From the NCBI GenBank assembly GCA_965279005.1, contig CBDIHK010000027.1, positions 186,001-250,000 on the forward strand: 64,000 bases of DNA, written 5' to 3'. Each line of letters opens with the position of its first letter. The first letter of the stretch is position 1. Shown here piece by piece: positions 55,013 through 63,839 of this stretch. Position numbers and translations under genes: made by a program. The notes beneath the pieces are model-generated. The model was not told where the DNA came from. It saw nothing but the letters and a program-made list of their open reading frames with translations, and ran no database searches. This DNA is from Planctobacterium sp965279005. Lineage in GTDB: Bacteria > Pseudomonadota > Gammaproteobacteria > Enterobacterales > Alteromonadaceae.

Positions 55013-55040
55013 AGGCGCCTTGTTTAAGGCGCCTTTTTTT
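55013..55040 (+). terminator. Rho-independent terminator after hsp20
   Basis: A perfect 9-bp stem AGGCGCCTT/AAGGCGCCT with loop GTTT is followed at once by a run of seven T. It is the clearest intrinsic terminator in the window and also separates hsp20 from the convergent receiver gene. Confidence 0.95.
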
Positions 55041-55054
55041 ATCTGCGGAGATTG

Positions 55055-55408
55055 TTATGGGGAAGTACTTACAAACTGGATAAGTTCTTGTTCAAAATTG
55101 GATTTGTCTAAAAATTTAACGCCGATGCGTTCACAGCGTTTCTGCATTTCAGAGCCGGATTCAGAGGTGAGCATGCAAATCTTGGCCCTCGGACATTCGG
55201 TCATGGCGGCCAGGGCGACAATTTCACCATTGGCACCGGGCATGTTGTAATCGATGGTGAACAGATCATAGCCATCTTCACCAATCATTCTCAACGCGAC
55301 GTCACCATCTGGCGCTTCAGCAAAACTGGCGTCCGGGTAAAGGCGTTTAATTAGTTTGATGACAGTAGCCCTCGCCAATCGGCTGTCGTCAATTACTAGT
55401 ACCTTCAT
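55055..55408 (-). CDS. Stand-alone response-regulator receiver domain
   Basis: This 117-aa CheY-like protein has no output domain. The acidic pair is Asp7/Asp8, the phospho-acceptor is Asp53 (FTIDYNMPGANG), Ser/Thr is in MLTSE, and Lys102 fits the conserved Lys, although it sits in LDKS rather than the usual KP. SD GGAG precedes the ATG. Such single-domain receivers often take phosphate from HPt domains, so the two giant hybrid kinases of this window are conceivable donors, though they are 20-30 kb away. Confidence 0.88.
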   Translation of the reverse strand: MKVLVIDDSRLARATVIKLIKRLYPDASFAEAPDGDVALRMIGEDGYDLFTIDYNMPGANGEIVALAAMTECPRAKICMLTSESGSEMQKRCERIGVKFLDKSNFEQELIQFVSTSP

Positions 55409-55628
55409 TTAAGGTTTGCTCCTGGCGTATCCGTCCGCAATTTATTATGCCCGCACTTGCTGCAATAATTGTCTAGATGGCAGGGCACAAATTTCGGCCA
55501 TTCGTCCCATACTTCGAAGTTAGTTATGCTAAGGGCTTTTGTCAAACAGATTTAGAAAAGTGTAGCTTGAATCTGCTAAGTAATGCCCAAACTTAGGTTA
55601 CAAGATAATAAAGCCATAAGTTACCAAT

Positions 55629-57665
55629 ATGACCACGACCGATTTTCTCTTTGGTGATCAATTACCAGTATTTGCCAATGTACAACCAGAGGTGATTGAA
55701 AAGCAGGTGCAAGCTGCTATCGCCCATTGCAAGCAAGTGATTGAAGACTGCTTAAAACAACCAAGCTTTTCCTGGCAAAACCTCATTGCGCCCATCGAAG
55801 ATGCGGACGATAGGTTGCACAAACTGTGGTCGCCGGTATCCCACATGAATTCGGTAGTCAGTAACGATGAATTGAGGCAAGCCCACGATGCTTGTTTGCC
55901 CCTGATGTCGGAATATGGCACTTGGGTTGGCCAGCACCAAGGCTTATACCAGGCTATCAAATCGATTAAGGAGTCTGACGGGTTTGACACTTTGAGCGCA
56001 GCACAGCAAAAAGTGATCAACAATGAATTGCGTGACTTCACTTTGTCGGGTGTTGCTTTGCCTGAGGACAAAAAACAGCGTTTCGCAGAGATCCAAGCCA
56101 AGTTGTCTGAACTGGCATCCAAATTCAGTAACAACCTGATGGACGCAACGCTAGCTTGGACAAAACATATAACAGACGAATCTGAGTTGTCAGGCTTGCC
56201 TGACAGTGCCCTAGCTGCCGCCAAACAAGCCGCTGAAGCGAAGCAGCTAGACGGCTGGTTGTTTACTTTGGATTTTCCCAGCTACCTGCCGGTGATGAGT
56301 TATTGTGACAATGCAAAGCTACGCGAAGAAATGTACCGTGCATTCTCCACCCGTGCTTCGGATGAGGGACCAAACGCTGGGGAATTTGACAATTCCGAGT
56401 TAATCAATGAAACCTTGGCATTGCGCAAAGAACTCGCTGCCTTATTGGATTTTGACAATTATGCACAGCGCTCATTGGCCACTAAAATGGCAGAGTCTGA
56501 GCAGCAGGTGCAACAGTTCCTGCAGGATTTGGCCTCACGATCCAAGCCTCAGGCCGAGCAGGAGCTGCAGGAGATCAAAGATTTTGCCCAGAAGGAGTTT
56601 GCAGCCGATGATCTGCAGGCCTGGGATTTGCCCTATTACGCAGAAAAACTAAAACAGGCCAAGTTTTCCATCTCGGACGAAATGCTGCGCCCTTATTTCC
56701 CCGAAGACAAAGTAGTCAAAGGCCTTTTTGAAGTAGTGCAGCGCCTGTACGGATTGCAAATCAAACCTGGTGATGCTCCAGATACGTGGCACAAAGACGT
56801 AAGCTTCTACACTATTTACGATGCTGAGGGTGAACAGAGGGGGAGTTTTTACCTAGACCTCTACGCCCGGGCCAAAAAACGCGGTGGCGCCTGGATGGAT
56901 GAGTGCCGTTCACGGCGCATTTTAGCCGATGGTAGTTTGCAATACCCGGTGGCCTATTTAACCTGCAACTTCAATGGCCCGGTGGGCGGCAAGCCAGCCT
57001 TATTCACCCACGGCGAAGTAATCACTTTGTTCCATGAGTTTGGCCATGGCATCCACCACATGCTGACCAAAGTCGATGAGTCATCCGTGTCGGGGATCAG
57101 CGGGGTCGCTTGGGATGCGGTAGAACTGCCCAGCCAGTTTTTGGAGAACTGGTGTTGGCAAGAAGAAGCCTTGGGCTTTATCTCCGGCCACTTTGAAACC
57201 GGTGAGCCGCTGCCCAAAGAGCTATTGGATAAACTCTTGGCTGCCCGCAACTTCCAAGCGGCGATGCAGATGGTGCGCCAGTTGGAGTTTTCACTGTTTG
57301 ATTTTGGTTTGCACCAGCAGTTCCAACCAGGCTTTGATGTGCAGGCCTACCTAGACCAAATCAGGCAACAGGTTGCCGTGGTCAAGGCGCCTAGTTTTAA
57401 CCGCTTCCAGCATAGCTTCGGCCATATCTTTGCGGGTGGCTATGCTGCGGGCTACTACAGCTATAAATGGGCTGAAGTCCTATCTGCCGATGCCTTTTCC
57501 CGTTTTGAAGAAGAAGGTATTTTCAATGCGGAAACCGGTAGATCCTTTTTGGAAAATATCCTGGAAATGGGCGGTTCCAAGGAACCAATGGAACTGTTCA
57601 AGGCCTTCCGTGGCCGCGAACCCAAAATTGACGCCTTGTTAAGGCATTCGGGTATCACGGGCTAG
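55629..57665 (+). CDS. prlC: Oligopeptidase A, M3 zinc metallopeptidase
   Basis: This 678-aa cytoplasmic peptidase degrades short peptides, including cleaved signal peptides. The zinc site HEFGH is at residues 469-473, in LFHEFGHGIHHML. The family-typical KRGGAWMDECRSR precedes it and GHIFAGGYAAGYYSYKWAEV follows. Length matches E. coli PrlC (680 aa). The next gene starts 14 bp after its stop. Confidence 0.96.
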   Translation: MTTTDFLFGDQLPVFANVQPEVIEKQVQAAIAHCKQVIEDCLKQPSFSWQNLIAPIEDADDRLHKLWSPVSHMNSVVSNDELRQAHDACLPLMSEYGTWVGQHQGLYQAIKSIKESDGFDTLSAAQQKVINNELRDFTLSGVALPEDKKQRFAEIQAKLSELASKFSNNLMDATLAWTKHITDESELSGLPDSALAAAKQAAEAKQLDGWLFTLDFPSYLPVMSYCDNAKLREEMYRAFSTRASDEGPNAGEFDNSELINETLALRKELAALLDFDNYAQRSLATKMAESEQQVQQFLQDLASRSKPQAEQELQEIKDFAQKEFAADDLQAWDLPYYAEKLKQAKFSISDEMLRPYFPEDKVVKGLFEVVQRLYGLQIKPGDAPDTWHKDVSFYTIYDAEGEQRGSFYLDLYARAKKRGGAWMDECRSRRILADGSLQYPVAYLTCNFNGPVGGKPALFTHGEVITLFHEFGHGIHHMLTKVDESSVSGISGVAWDAVELPSQFLENWCWQEEALGFISGHFETGEPLPKELLDKLLAARNFQAAMQMVRQLEFSLFDFGLHQQFQPGFDVQAYLDQIRQQVAVVKAPSFNRFQHSFGHIFAGGYAAGYYSYKWAEVLSADAFSRFEEEGIFNAETGRSFLENILEMGGSKEPMELFKAFRGREPKIDALLRHSGITG

Positions 57666-57679
57666 GTAAAGGGGGCGGC

Positions 57680-58369
57680 ATGGCATTGGAAACCTTTGAA
57701 CAAGTCTGGCAGCGCGCTGCTGAGCGCAAGGGCGGCGACGCTAAACTCAAGGCCATGTTATCCAAGCCTGCGCCCAGTTCGCACTTGGCGGCACTGGGCG
57801 ATGACCGCTATTTGGCTGAATTTAGCAAAAAAGTGTTCCAGTCGGGCTTTGTCTGGCGCGTGGTGGAGCAAAAGTGGGATGACTTTGAGCGGGTGTTTTT
57901 TGGCTTTGATATCGAAAAAGTCTGTTTGATGCCGGATGAGATGTTAGAGAAAAAAGCCAGTGATCCCAGCATTATCCGCAACTTCACCAAGGTTAAAACC
58001 ATCCGTGCCAACGCCAATATGATTGCCGATATCGCTCGTGAACACGGCAGTTTTGCCCAGTTTATCGCTGATTGGCCAAGCGATAACATCATTGGCCTTT
58101 GGGAGCTGCTGAAGAAAAAAGGCAGCCGTTTGGGCGGCAATACCGGCGCCTATGCATTGCGGGCGTTGGGTAAAGATACATTTTTACTGAGCAACGATGT
58201 GGTGGCCTATTTTAAAGCCCGGGACTTGGTCACCGGTAGCACTACCTCAAAACGCAGCCTGCAAGTGTTCCAAGATGGTTTCAACCAGCTGCAGCAACAA
58301 TCGGGGCTCACTTACCAGGAGCTAAGCCGATTGCTTGCCTTTAGTGTAGGCGACAATTATGTCGTCTAG
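57680..58369 (+). CDS. DNA-3-methyladenine glycosylase I-like protein
   Basis: This 229-aa protein has the Tag-like helix-hairpin-helix glycosylase fold. Motifs include FQSGFVWRVVEQKWDDFERVF, IIRNFTKVKTIRANANMI and GGNTGAYALRALGKDTF. It is longer than E. coli Tag (187 aa). It lacks the N-terminal Cys and the C-terminal His/Cys pair of the zinc snap, so it belongs to a Tag-like subgroup of uncertain substrate. It may act in alkylation repair. Coupled behind prlC. Confidence 0.78.
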   Translation: MALETFEQVWQRAAERKGGDAKLKAMLSKPAPSSHLAALGDDRYLAEFSKKVFQSGFVWRVVEQKWDDFERVFFGFDIEKVCLMPDEMLEKKASDPSIIRNFTKVKTIRANANMIADIAREHGSFAQFIADWPSDNIIGLWELLKKKGSRLGGNTGAYALRALGKDTFLLSNDVVAYFKARDLVTGSTTSKRSLQVFQDGFNQLQQQSGLTYQELSRLLAFSVGDNYVV

Positions 58370-58543
58370 CTCCCACAGATTTTACGCAGCCATATAGGCT
58401 ATTGCCATCTAATCGGGGCAACAATAGAGTCTCTATAAATCAAACTCAAAATGTGACAGTTATAAAATATCCTTGTGATAGTTTTGTGAGACTTTTTATC
58501 CAGACTGTTCCTTGTTGATTATTAACCCAACGAGGACAGCAAA

Positions 58544-59242
58544 GTGAAAAAATCCCTATTTGGTGCAGCAGTAGCACTTAGCCTCAGCAATTCAGTTACT
58601 GCGGCAGACCTGACGTTAGAAATTCAAAACTTAAGCCAAGGCATGTACTTTACCCCGGTGGCCCTAGTGGCACATACAGCAGATGCCAGTTTGTTTGAAC
58701 TGGGTGAAGCTGCCAGTAGCGAAATCCAGGCGATGGCAGAAGGTGGTTCTTTGGATGGCATTGCCAGTATCGGCGAAGCCATCAATGCCGATGTATTGGC
58801 CAACCCTGCTGGTGGTTTGTTGGCGCCGGGTGCCACTGTCTCAGGTTCCTTGATGACCGATGATAGTAATGGGGTGCTATCAGTCGCTGCCATGATTTTG
58901 CCCACTAACGACGGTTTTGTCGGTTTAGATAATTGGCCAATCCCCACTGAAGCGGGTACCTACACCGTTTATTTAAATGCCTACGACGCCGGCACTGAGG
59001 CCAATGACGAGATCCGCGGCAGTGGCGCCTCTGGTGAGGCCGGTGTGCCAGTGCCACCGCCATTGGAAGGTGTAATTGGAACAGGAGGTACTGGTGTTAC
59101 TTCCATGGAAGCCAATGCGACCGTGCATATCCATCGCGGTAATCTAGGTGATTCAGACAGTGCTGGTGGCACCAGTGATATTAACAGCTCAATCCAGCGC
59201 TGGCTCAATCCCATTGCTAAGTTAACCGTCACGGTCAACTAG
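58544..59242 (+). CDS. Secreted spondin-domain protein
   Basis: This 232-aa protein has a signal peptide ending SVTAADL, then a spondin_N-type domain (LTLEIQNLSQGMYFTPVALVAHT, EIQAMAEGGS, YLNAYDAGTEANDE). Spondin domains are best known from extracellular-matrix proteins; bacterial versions are secreted and of unknown role. GTG start with GAGGAC upstream. A Gly/Pro-rich insert (PVPPPLEGVIGTGGTGV) interrupts the domain. The next gene is a lipoprotein paralogue 10 bp downstream. Confidence 0.82.
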   Translation: MKKSLFGAAVALSLSNSVTAADLTLEIQNLSQGMYFTPVALVAHTADASLFELGEAASSEIQAMAEGGSLDGIASIGEAINADVLANPAGGLLAPGATVSGSLMTDDSNGVLSVAAMILPTNDGFVGLDNWPIPTEAGTYTVYLNAYDAGTEANDEIRGSGASGEAGVPVPPPLEGVIGTGGTGVTSMEANATVHIHRGNLGDSDSAGGTSDINSSIQRWLNPIAKLTVTVN

Positions 59243-59252
59243 GAGCGGGTCG

Positions 59253-59993
59253 ATGGAAATTTCAAATAGCAACATGCTAAAAACTGCGGGCATTGGCCTG
59301 CTTGCGCTGTCCTTGGCAGCCTGTGGCGATGACGAACGCATTGTAGAAGTAGAAACCATTGTTGAAGTGGAAGTCCCGGCACCGGTGCCTGATCCGGTTC
59401 CTTACAGCTACTCGGTCACGGTTACCAACCTGACCCATGCGCAACCGCTTTCGCCCGTGGCAGTGGTTTTGCACGAGACTGGCTATCTATGGCAAGTGGG
59501 CGAAGTGGCGTCAGTGGACATCGAAATAATGGCTGAAGGCGGTGACAACAGCCGCTTGCTTGCCCTACCCCAAGCCTTGGCAAGTGCATCTGGTACAGCA
59601 CCAGTCGGTCCTGGTGGCAGTGATACCTTGAACGTCACCGTTAATGAAATAGCGGACGCGCGCCTGACCATTGCCACCATGTTAGTGAATACAAATGATG
59701 CCTTTACCGGTCTCAATGCATGGGACTTAGGTCAACTTGATGTCGGGCAGAGCTGGAGCACTAACGTCGGCGTTTACGATGCCGGTACCGAAGCCAATAC
59801 CGAAGCCGTTGGCACCATTCCTGGGCCAGCCGATGGCGGTGCAGGGTTTGACGCCATGCGCGACGATGTTGGTTTTGTTGCTCGCCACCCTGGCATTGTA
59901 TCCCGGGATGATGGCCTGCAGTCGTCGGTATTGGCTGGCGTCCATAAGTTTGATTCGCCAGCGATGCGCATCTTAGTAACGCGCACACAGTAA
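59253..59993 (+). CDS. Spondin-domain lipoprotein
   Basis: This 246-aa lipoprotein has the lipobox SLAAC (Cys near residue 24), a linker of Val/Glu and Val/Pro repeats (VEVETIVEVEVPAPVP) and the same domain as its neighbour (VTVTNLTHAQPLSPVAVVLH, IEIMAEGGD, VYDAGTEAN). The paralogue pair likely forms a secreted and a tethered version of one function. A 54-bp gap leads to the response regulator, so the sensor system may be co-expressed. Confidence 0.82.
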   Translation: MEISNSNMLKTAGIGLLALSLAACGDDERIVEVETIVEVEVPAPVPDPVPYSYSVTVTNLTHAQPLSPVAVVLHETGYLWQVGEVASVDIEIMAEGGDNSRLLALPQALASASGTAPVGPGGSDTLNVTVNEIADARLTIATMLVNTNDAFTGLNAWDLGQLDVGQSWSTNVGVYDAGTEANTEAVGTIPGPADGGAGFDAMRDDVGFVARHPGIVSRDDGLQSSVLAGVHKFDSPAMRILVTRTQ

Positions 59994-60047
59994 TTAGGTC
60001 TGCCCAGTGCAAGGGTGTGCTGGGCAAATTCTATTTGAGGAAAAGAC

Positions 60048-60764
60048 ATGGCCCACCAAGTGCTGATAGTGGAAGACGACCCTGATATTGCCGATCTAAT
60101 ACGCGTCAACCTGATAGAGCTTGGCATCCATACCACATTGGCAAATAACGGTGAAAAAGGCTTGAATGCCGCTAAACAACACGACTTTGACCTGTTGATC
60201 CTCGACATCATGTTGCCCGAACTCAGTGGTTTGGACATCTGCCGTGAAATACGGCAACAAAAACCGCAGCAGGCGATACTAATGCTCACCGCTAAAAACT
60301 CTGAAACTGACCGGGTATTGGGCTTGGAATTAGGCGCGGATGACTACATGAGCAAGCCATTTAGCGTAAGGGAATTGCAGGCTCGGGTGCGTTCACACCT
60401 GCGACGCACTGATGTGTTTCGGCAACGGGTCTCCCAAGAACAGTCTGATGCGCCGCTGCAAGTTGGGCAATTGAGCGTATTTGATAAACAACACTTGATT
60501 AGATTGCGCGGTGAACAACTGGATCTCACTGCAACCGAATACGATTTACTGCATCATTTAGCAAAACACCCCAACCAGGTGTTTAGCCGTACGCAACTCT
60601 TGGAGTCAGTGTGGGGCTATCATCATTCAGGTTATGAACACACGGTGAATTCCCATATCAACAGGTTGCGCGCAAAAATAGAGCCTGATGCTACGGATCC
60701 TCAAATTATCCAGACGGTGTGGGGGGTTGGCTACCGCCTGAACCCAGAAGGAGTCGGCGGGTGA
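60048..60764 (+). CDS. OmpR-family response regulator
   Basis: This 238-aa protein has an N-terminal receiver (Asp10/Asp11, phospho-Asp53 in LILDIMLPE, Lys103 in MSKPF) and a C-terminal winged helix (LDLTATEYDLLHHLAKHPN, TVNSHINRLRAKIE, GYRLNPEG). It is the partner of the overlapping kinase. Targets are unknown; the spondin genes and the MacAB-like operon on either side are candidates. Confidence 0.95.
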   Translation: MAHQVLIVEDDPDIADLIRVNLIELGIHTTLANNGEKGLNAAKQHDFDLLILDIMLPELSGLDICREIRQQKPQQAILMLTAKNSETDRVLGLELGADDYMSKPFSVRELQARVRSHLRRTDVFRQRVSQEQSDAPLQVGQLSVFDKQHLIRLRGEQLDLTATEYDLLHHLAKHPNQVFSRTQLLESVWGYHHSGYEHTVNSHINRLRAKIEPDATDPQIIQTVWGVGYRLNPEGVGG

Positions 60765-62266
60765 GCTGGTTGAAAACACTGAGGTTAAAGCTCTGCTTTT
60801 ACCAGCGTATCACACTTATTGTTGTCGCCGTGTTTATGCTGATATTGCTGCTGTTTTTTACTGCCAGCAGCCATTTGCAGTCCCATACCCGTTACGAGGC
60901 CGAACAAAGGTTACACCAACACTTGGCGGCACACTTGGTGGCAGATAACCCGTTGTTAAAAGATGGGGTCTACAATTACGGGGCACTGAAAAACCTATTC
61001 CATACCCTAATGTTATTGGGACCGCGTTTTGAGTTTTATTACCTGGATGCGCAAGGTGCGATATTGGCACATTCAGCGGATAATCCCGGGCAGTTAAGTC
61101 GCTCTATTGATATTAGCGCCATAAAGCAATATGTTGAGGGCAACTTTGATTTTCCTTTGCTGGCGGAAGATCCTAAAAACCCGCAAACCCAAAAAATATT
61201 TTCAGCGGCGCCGGTATACAACGATACCCAATTACAAGGCTACCTCTACGTTATCATTGGCGGCCAAGCTTACGATTCAATACTAGCCAGTTTGCAAGAA
61301 AGCCAAGCCTTGAGGGAATTTGTGCTGTTTGTATTAGCGGGATTGTGCGCATTGTTTGTGGTTACTATCGTCCTTTTTAAACTGGTTACCTCGCCTCTGC
61401 GCCAGTTAAGTACCGATATGATTGCGTTTCGCCAAGCCGACTATAAGTTAGCGCAAGCGCACCTAAGCAACCAGGATTGGTGCCCAGACAGCCGCAGTGA
61501 AATAGACAAATTGGGTTGTGCATTTAACGAACTGTTTGCACACGTCGATGCCCAATTCAACGCGTTGCAACAAATCAACCAGCAGCGCAAAGAAATGCTG
61601 GCGGATCTGTCCCACGACTTACGGACCCCTTTGGCAAGCATGCAGGGCTACCTTGAAACCGTGCAATTGCAAGGTAGCGCGTTATCTAGCCAGGATCGGG
61701 AAAGGTTTATGGATATCTGCATGCGTAACATGCGCAATTTAAAACAGTTAGTGGATCAGGTTTTTGAGCTTGCCTATTTGGAAGGAGGTGAAGTGAATAT
61801 GGTGACTGAATCTTGTGCTTTAGGTGAGTTTTTGCACGATATCACCGCCAAATTTGCCATCGATGCGCAAGAGAACGAGGTAAACCTGAGCATAGCGCCG
61901 GAACAAACCAACTATTTGATTGCCACCGATATGGGTAAACTAGAACGGGTTTTATCCAACCTGATAGACAATGCTATCCGCCATACGCCAGCCGGTGGCA
62001 GTGTCACCATATACATCCAACCCGGCGAAGACCATGTTCAACTGAATATCCAAGACACAGGTATAGGTATTGCACCTGACGAACTAAAAAACATATTCGT
62101 CCCCCGCTACCAGGCGTCAAACAGCCAAAAGAAAAAGGGGAAAAATGTCGGATTGGGTTTGGCAATTAGCCAAAAACTAGTGGTGTTATTGGGTTCTTCG
62201 CTACAAGTCGAAAGCAAACCTGGCCAGGGTACCCAGTTTAGTTTTAGCTTGCGTTATGCCCAGTGA
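60761..62266 (+). CDS. Sensor histidine kinase
   Basis: The GTG at 60761 overlaps the regulator stop (GTGA) and gives 501 aa; the frame opens earlier inside the regulator gene. Domains are TM1 (VAVFMLILLLFFTASS), a periplasmic sensor of about 150 residues, TM2 (FVLFVLAGLCALFVVTIVLF), HAMP, HisKA with phospho-His in DLSHDLRTPLASMQG, and HATPase (LSNLIDNAIRHTPAGG, DTGIGIAPDE, NVGLGLAISQ). It is orthodox, not hybrid. The stimulus is unknown. Confidence 0.94.
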   Translation: MSWLKTLRLKLCFYQRITLIVVAVFMLILLLFFTASSHLQSHTRYEAEQRLHQHLAAHLVADNPLLKDGVYNYGALKNLFHTLMLLGPRFEFYYLDAQGAILAHSADNPGQLSRSIDISAIKQYVEGNFDFPLLAEDPKNPQTQKIFSAAPVYNDTQLQGYLYVIIGGQAYDSILASLQESQALREFVLFVLAGLCALFVVTIVLFKLVTSPLRQLSTDMIAFRQADYKLAQAHLSNQDWCPDSRSEIDKLGCAFNELFAHVDAQFNALQQINQQRKEMLADLSHDLRTPLASMQGYLETVQLQGSALSSQDRERFMDICMRNMRNLKQLVDQVFELAYLEGGEVNMVTESCALGEFLHDITAKFAIDAQENEVNLSIAPEQTNYLIATDMGKLERVLSNLIDNAIRHTPAGGSVTIYIQPGEDHVQLNIQDTGIGIAPDELKNIFVPRYQASNSQKKKGKNVGLGLAISQKLVVLLGSSLQVESKPGQGTQFSFSLRYAQ

Positions 62267-62311
62267 TCACAGTTAGCCATGACTCACCGATAGCCATATC
62301 CGTGTTAGGTG

Positions 62312-62333
62312 GACAGCTGCCTGTCTTTTTTTT
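62312..62333 (+). terminator. Intrinsic terminator after the sensor kinase
   Basis: GACAG/CTGTC form a 5-bp stem with loop CTGC, followed by a run of nine T (one belongs to the stem). The stem is short but the T tract and the position 45 bp after the kinase stop fit a terminator. Confidence 0.6.
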
Positions 62334-62533
62334 GCCATGGCGGCTTCGGACAGAGCCGTTTTGAAGGGTAACTCTTCAGTGTGCGCTTGCATTTAAATCC
62401 GAACACCAGGGTGACCGGTCACCTCAAAAAGTAGTTAAAAGTTATATAAATCAATAAGATAAACTTTGGCATTTATCTTGAATAATGCTAATCCACAAAA
62501 GCAGTCTCCATTGTGAAGTCGAGGGTTAGCTAA

Positions 62534-63808
62534 ATGTTAAGAGATACCTCCGGACAAGACCGGGTTTTGTCGGGAAAAGAAGTAAAGCGCAGTTGGCGCT
62601 GGCAGTTGCCGGTGGGCGCAGTGGTGGTAATTGCCGCTTTATTTGTTGCTGTGCCCCAGTTTAACCGTTTGTTCGCCTCTGATATGGCGGTACCTGCCGA
62701 ACGCTTGCGCATTGCCACTGTTGAGCGTGGCGACCTATTGCGGGATATTGCCGTGCAAGGCCGGGTCGTGGCGGCCAATAGCCCCACTTTATACGCCAAT
62801 ACCGCGGGTATCGTTAGTTTGCATATCAAAGCCGGTGATCAGGTACAGCAAGGGCAGACCCTGGCGGTATTAGACAGCCCCTTGTTGACCAACCGCTATG
62901 ACCAGGAACTGGCCACCTTGGAACAGCTGCGCTTAGAAGTGGGCAGGCAAAAAATCCAAATCAAAAGTTCAAAACTCAACAACCGCCAGGCCATCGAAGT
63001 GGCGGCGGTAGACCTGGAAACTGCCGAGGTGGAAAAAAAACGGGCCGAGATCAGCGTGTCTGATTCCTTGATCAGCCAGCGGGAATACGAAGAAAAAATT
63101 GCTTCCTTCAAGCGCGCTTCCCTGACCCATAAACACGCACAAGAAAACTATGTGATCCAAGAGGAAAGCATGAACCTTGAGCTGCAAGGCATGCAATCAC
63201 AGTTGGAGCGGCAGCAGTTTGTTGTGGATGACCTAACTAGACAAATTGCCGAACTGACCCTGACTTCTCCCACGGACGGCATTATCGGTAGCGTCAACGT
63301 GCGGGAAAAAGACAATGTCCCCGCCAATACCGCCTTGATTACTGTAATCGATCTAAGTGCCTTGGAGATTGAAGCCAGTATTCCAGAAAACTATGCCGAT
63401 GATTTAGGTGTGGGACTCGCTGCGGAGGTGACCATCAATGGCAGTGTGCAACCGGCACAACTAGTGGCCATTTCGCCAGAAGTGCAAAATGGCCAGGTGG
63501 TAGGGCGTATCCGCTTCCAAGATGACAGTGTCGCCAACCTGCGCCAGAACCAGCGGGTCAATGCCCGTATCCTGATTGAATCCAAGCAAGGGGTATTGAA
63601 GCTGCGCCGCGGCGCCTTTGTGGAATCCGGCGGTGGTCGTATTGCTTACGTGGTACAGCAGGGCAATGCCCTCAAACGCGATATCAACCTCGGAGCGCGC
63701 AGTATTGGAGAAGTTGAAATCCTCTCTGGGCTGGCAGAAGGCGACCAGGTGGTGATCTCCAGCATTGCAGAATTCCAAAACCAAGAACGTATTTTTTTAA
63801 TTAACTAG
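62534..63808 (+). CDS. HlyD/MacA-type periplasmic adaptor
   Basis: This 424-aa membrane-fusion protein has an N-terminal TM helix (about residues 23-42), a lipoyl half-motif (VSLHIKAGDQVQQGQTLAVLD), a long coiled coil (about 115-235), the second lipoyl half (LTSPTDGIIGSVNVREKDNV) and barrel domains. It links an inner-membrane ABC transporter to an outer-membrane channel. The ATPase gene that follows identifies it as part of a MacAB-like system. The substrate is unknown. Confidence 0.9.
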   Translation: MLRDTSGQDRVLSGKEVKRSWRWQLPVGAVVVIAALFVAVPQFNRLFASDMAVPAERLRIATVERGDLLRDIAVQGRVVAANSPTLYANTAGIVSLHIKAGDQVQQGQTLAVLDSPLLTNRYDQELATLEQLRLEVGRQKIQIKSSKLNNRQAIEVAAVDLETAEVEKKRAEISVSDSLISQREYEEKIASFKRASLTHKHAQENYVIQEESMNLELQGMQSQLERQQFVVDDLTRQIAELTLTSPTDGIIGSVNVREKDNVPANTALITVIDLSALEIEASIPENYADDLGVGLAAEVTINGSVQPAQLVAISPEVQNGQVVGRIRFQDDSVANLRQNQRVNARILIESKQGVLKLRRGAFVESGGGRIAYVVQQGNALKRDINLGARSIGEVEILSGLAEGDQVVISSIAEFQNQERIFLIN

Positions 63809-63839
63809 GGGCTAATGCCCAAATGTGGGAGCAAATATC

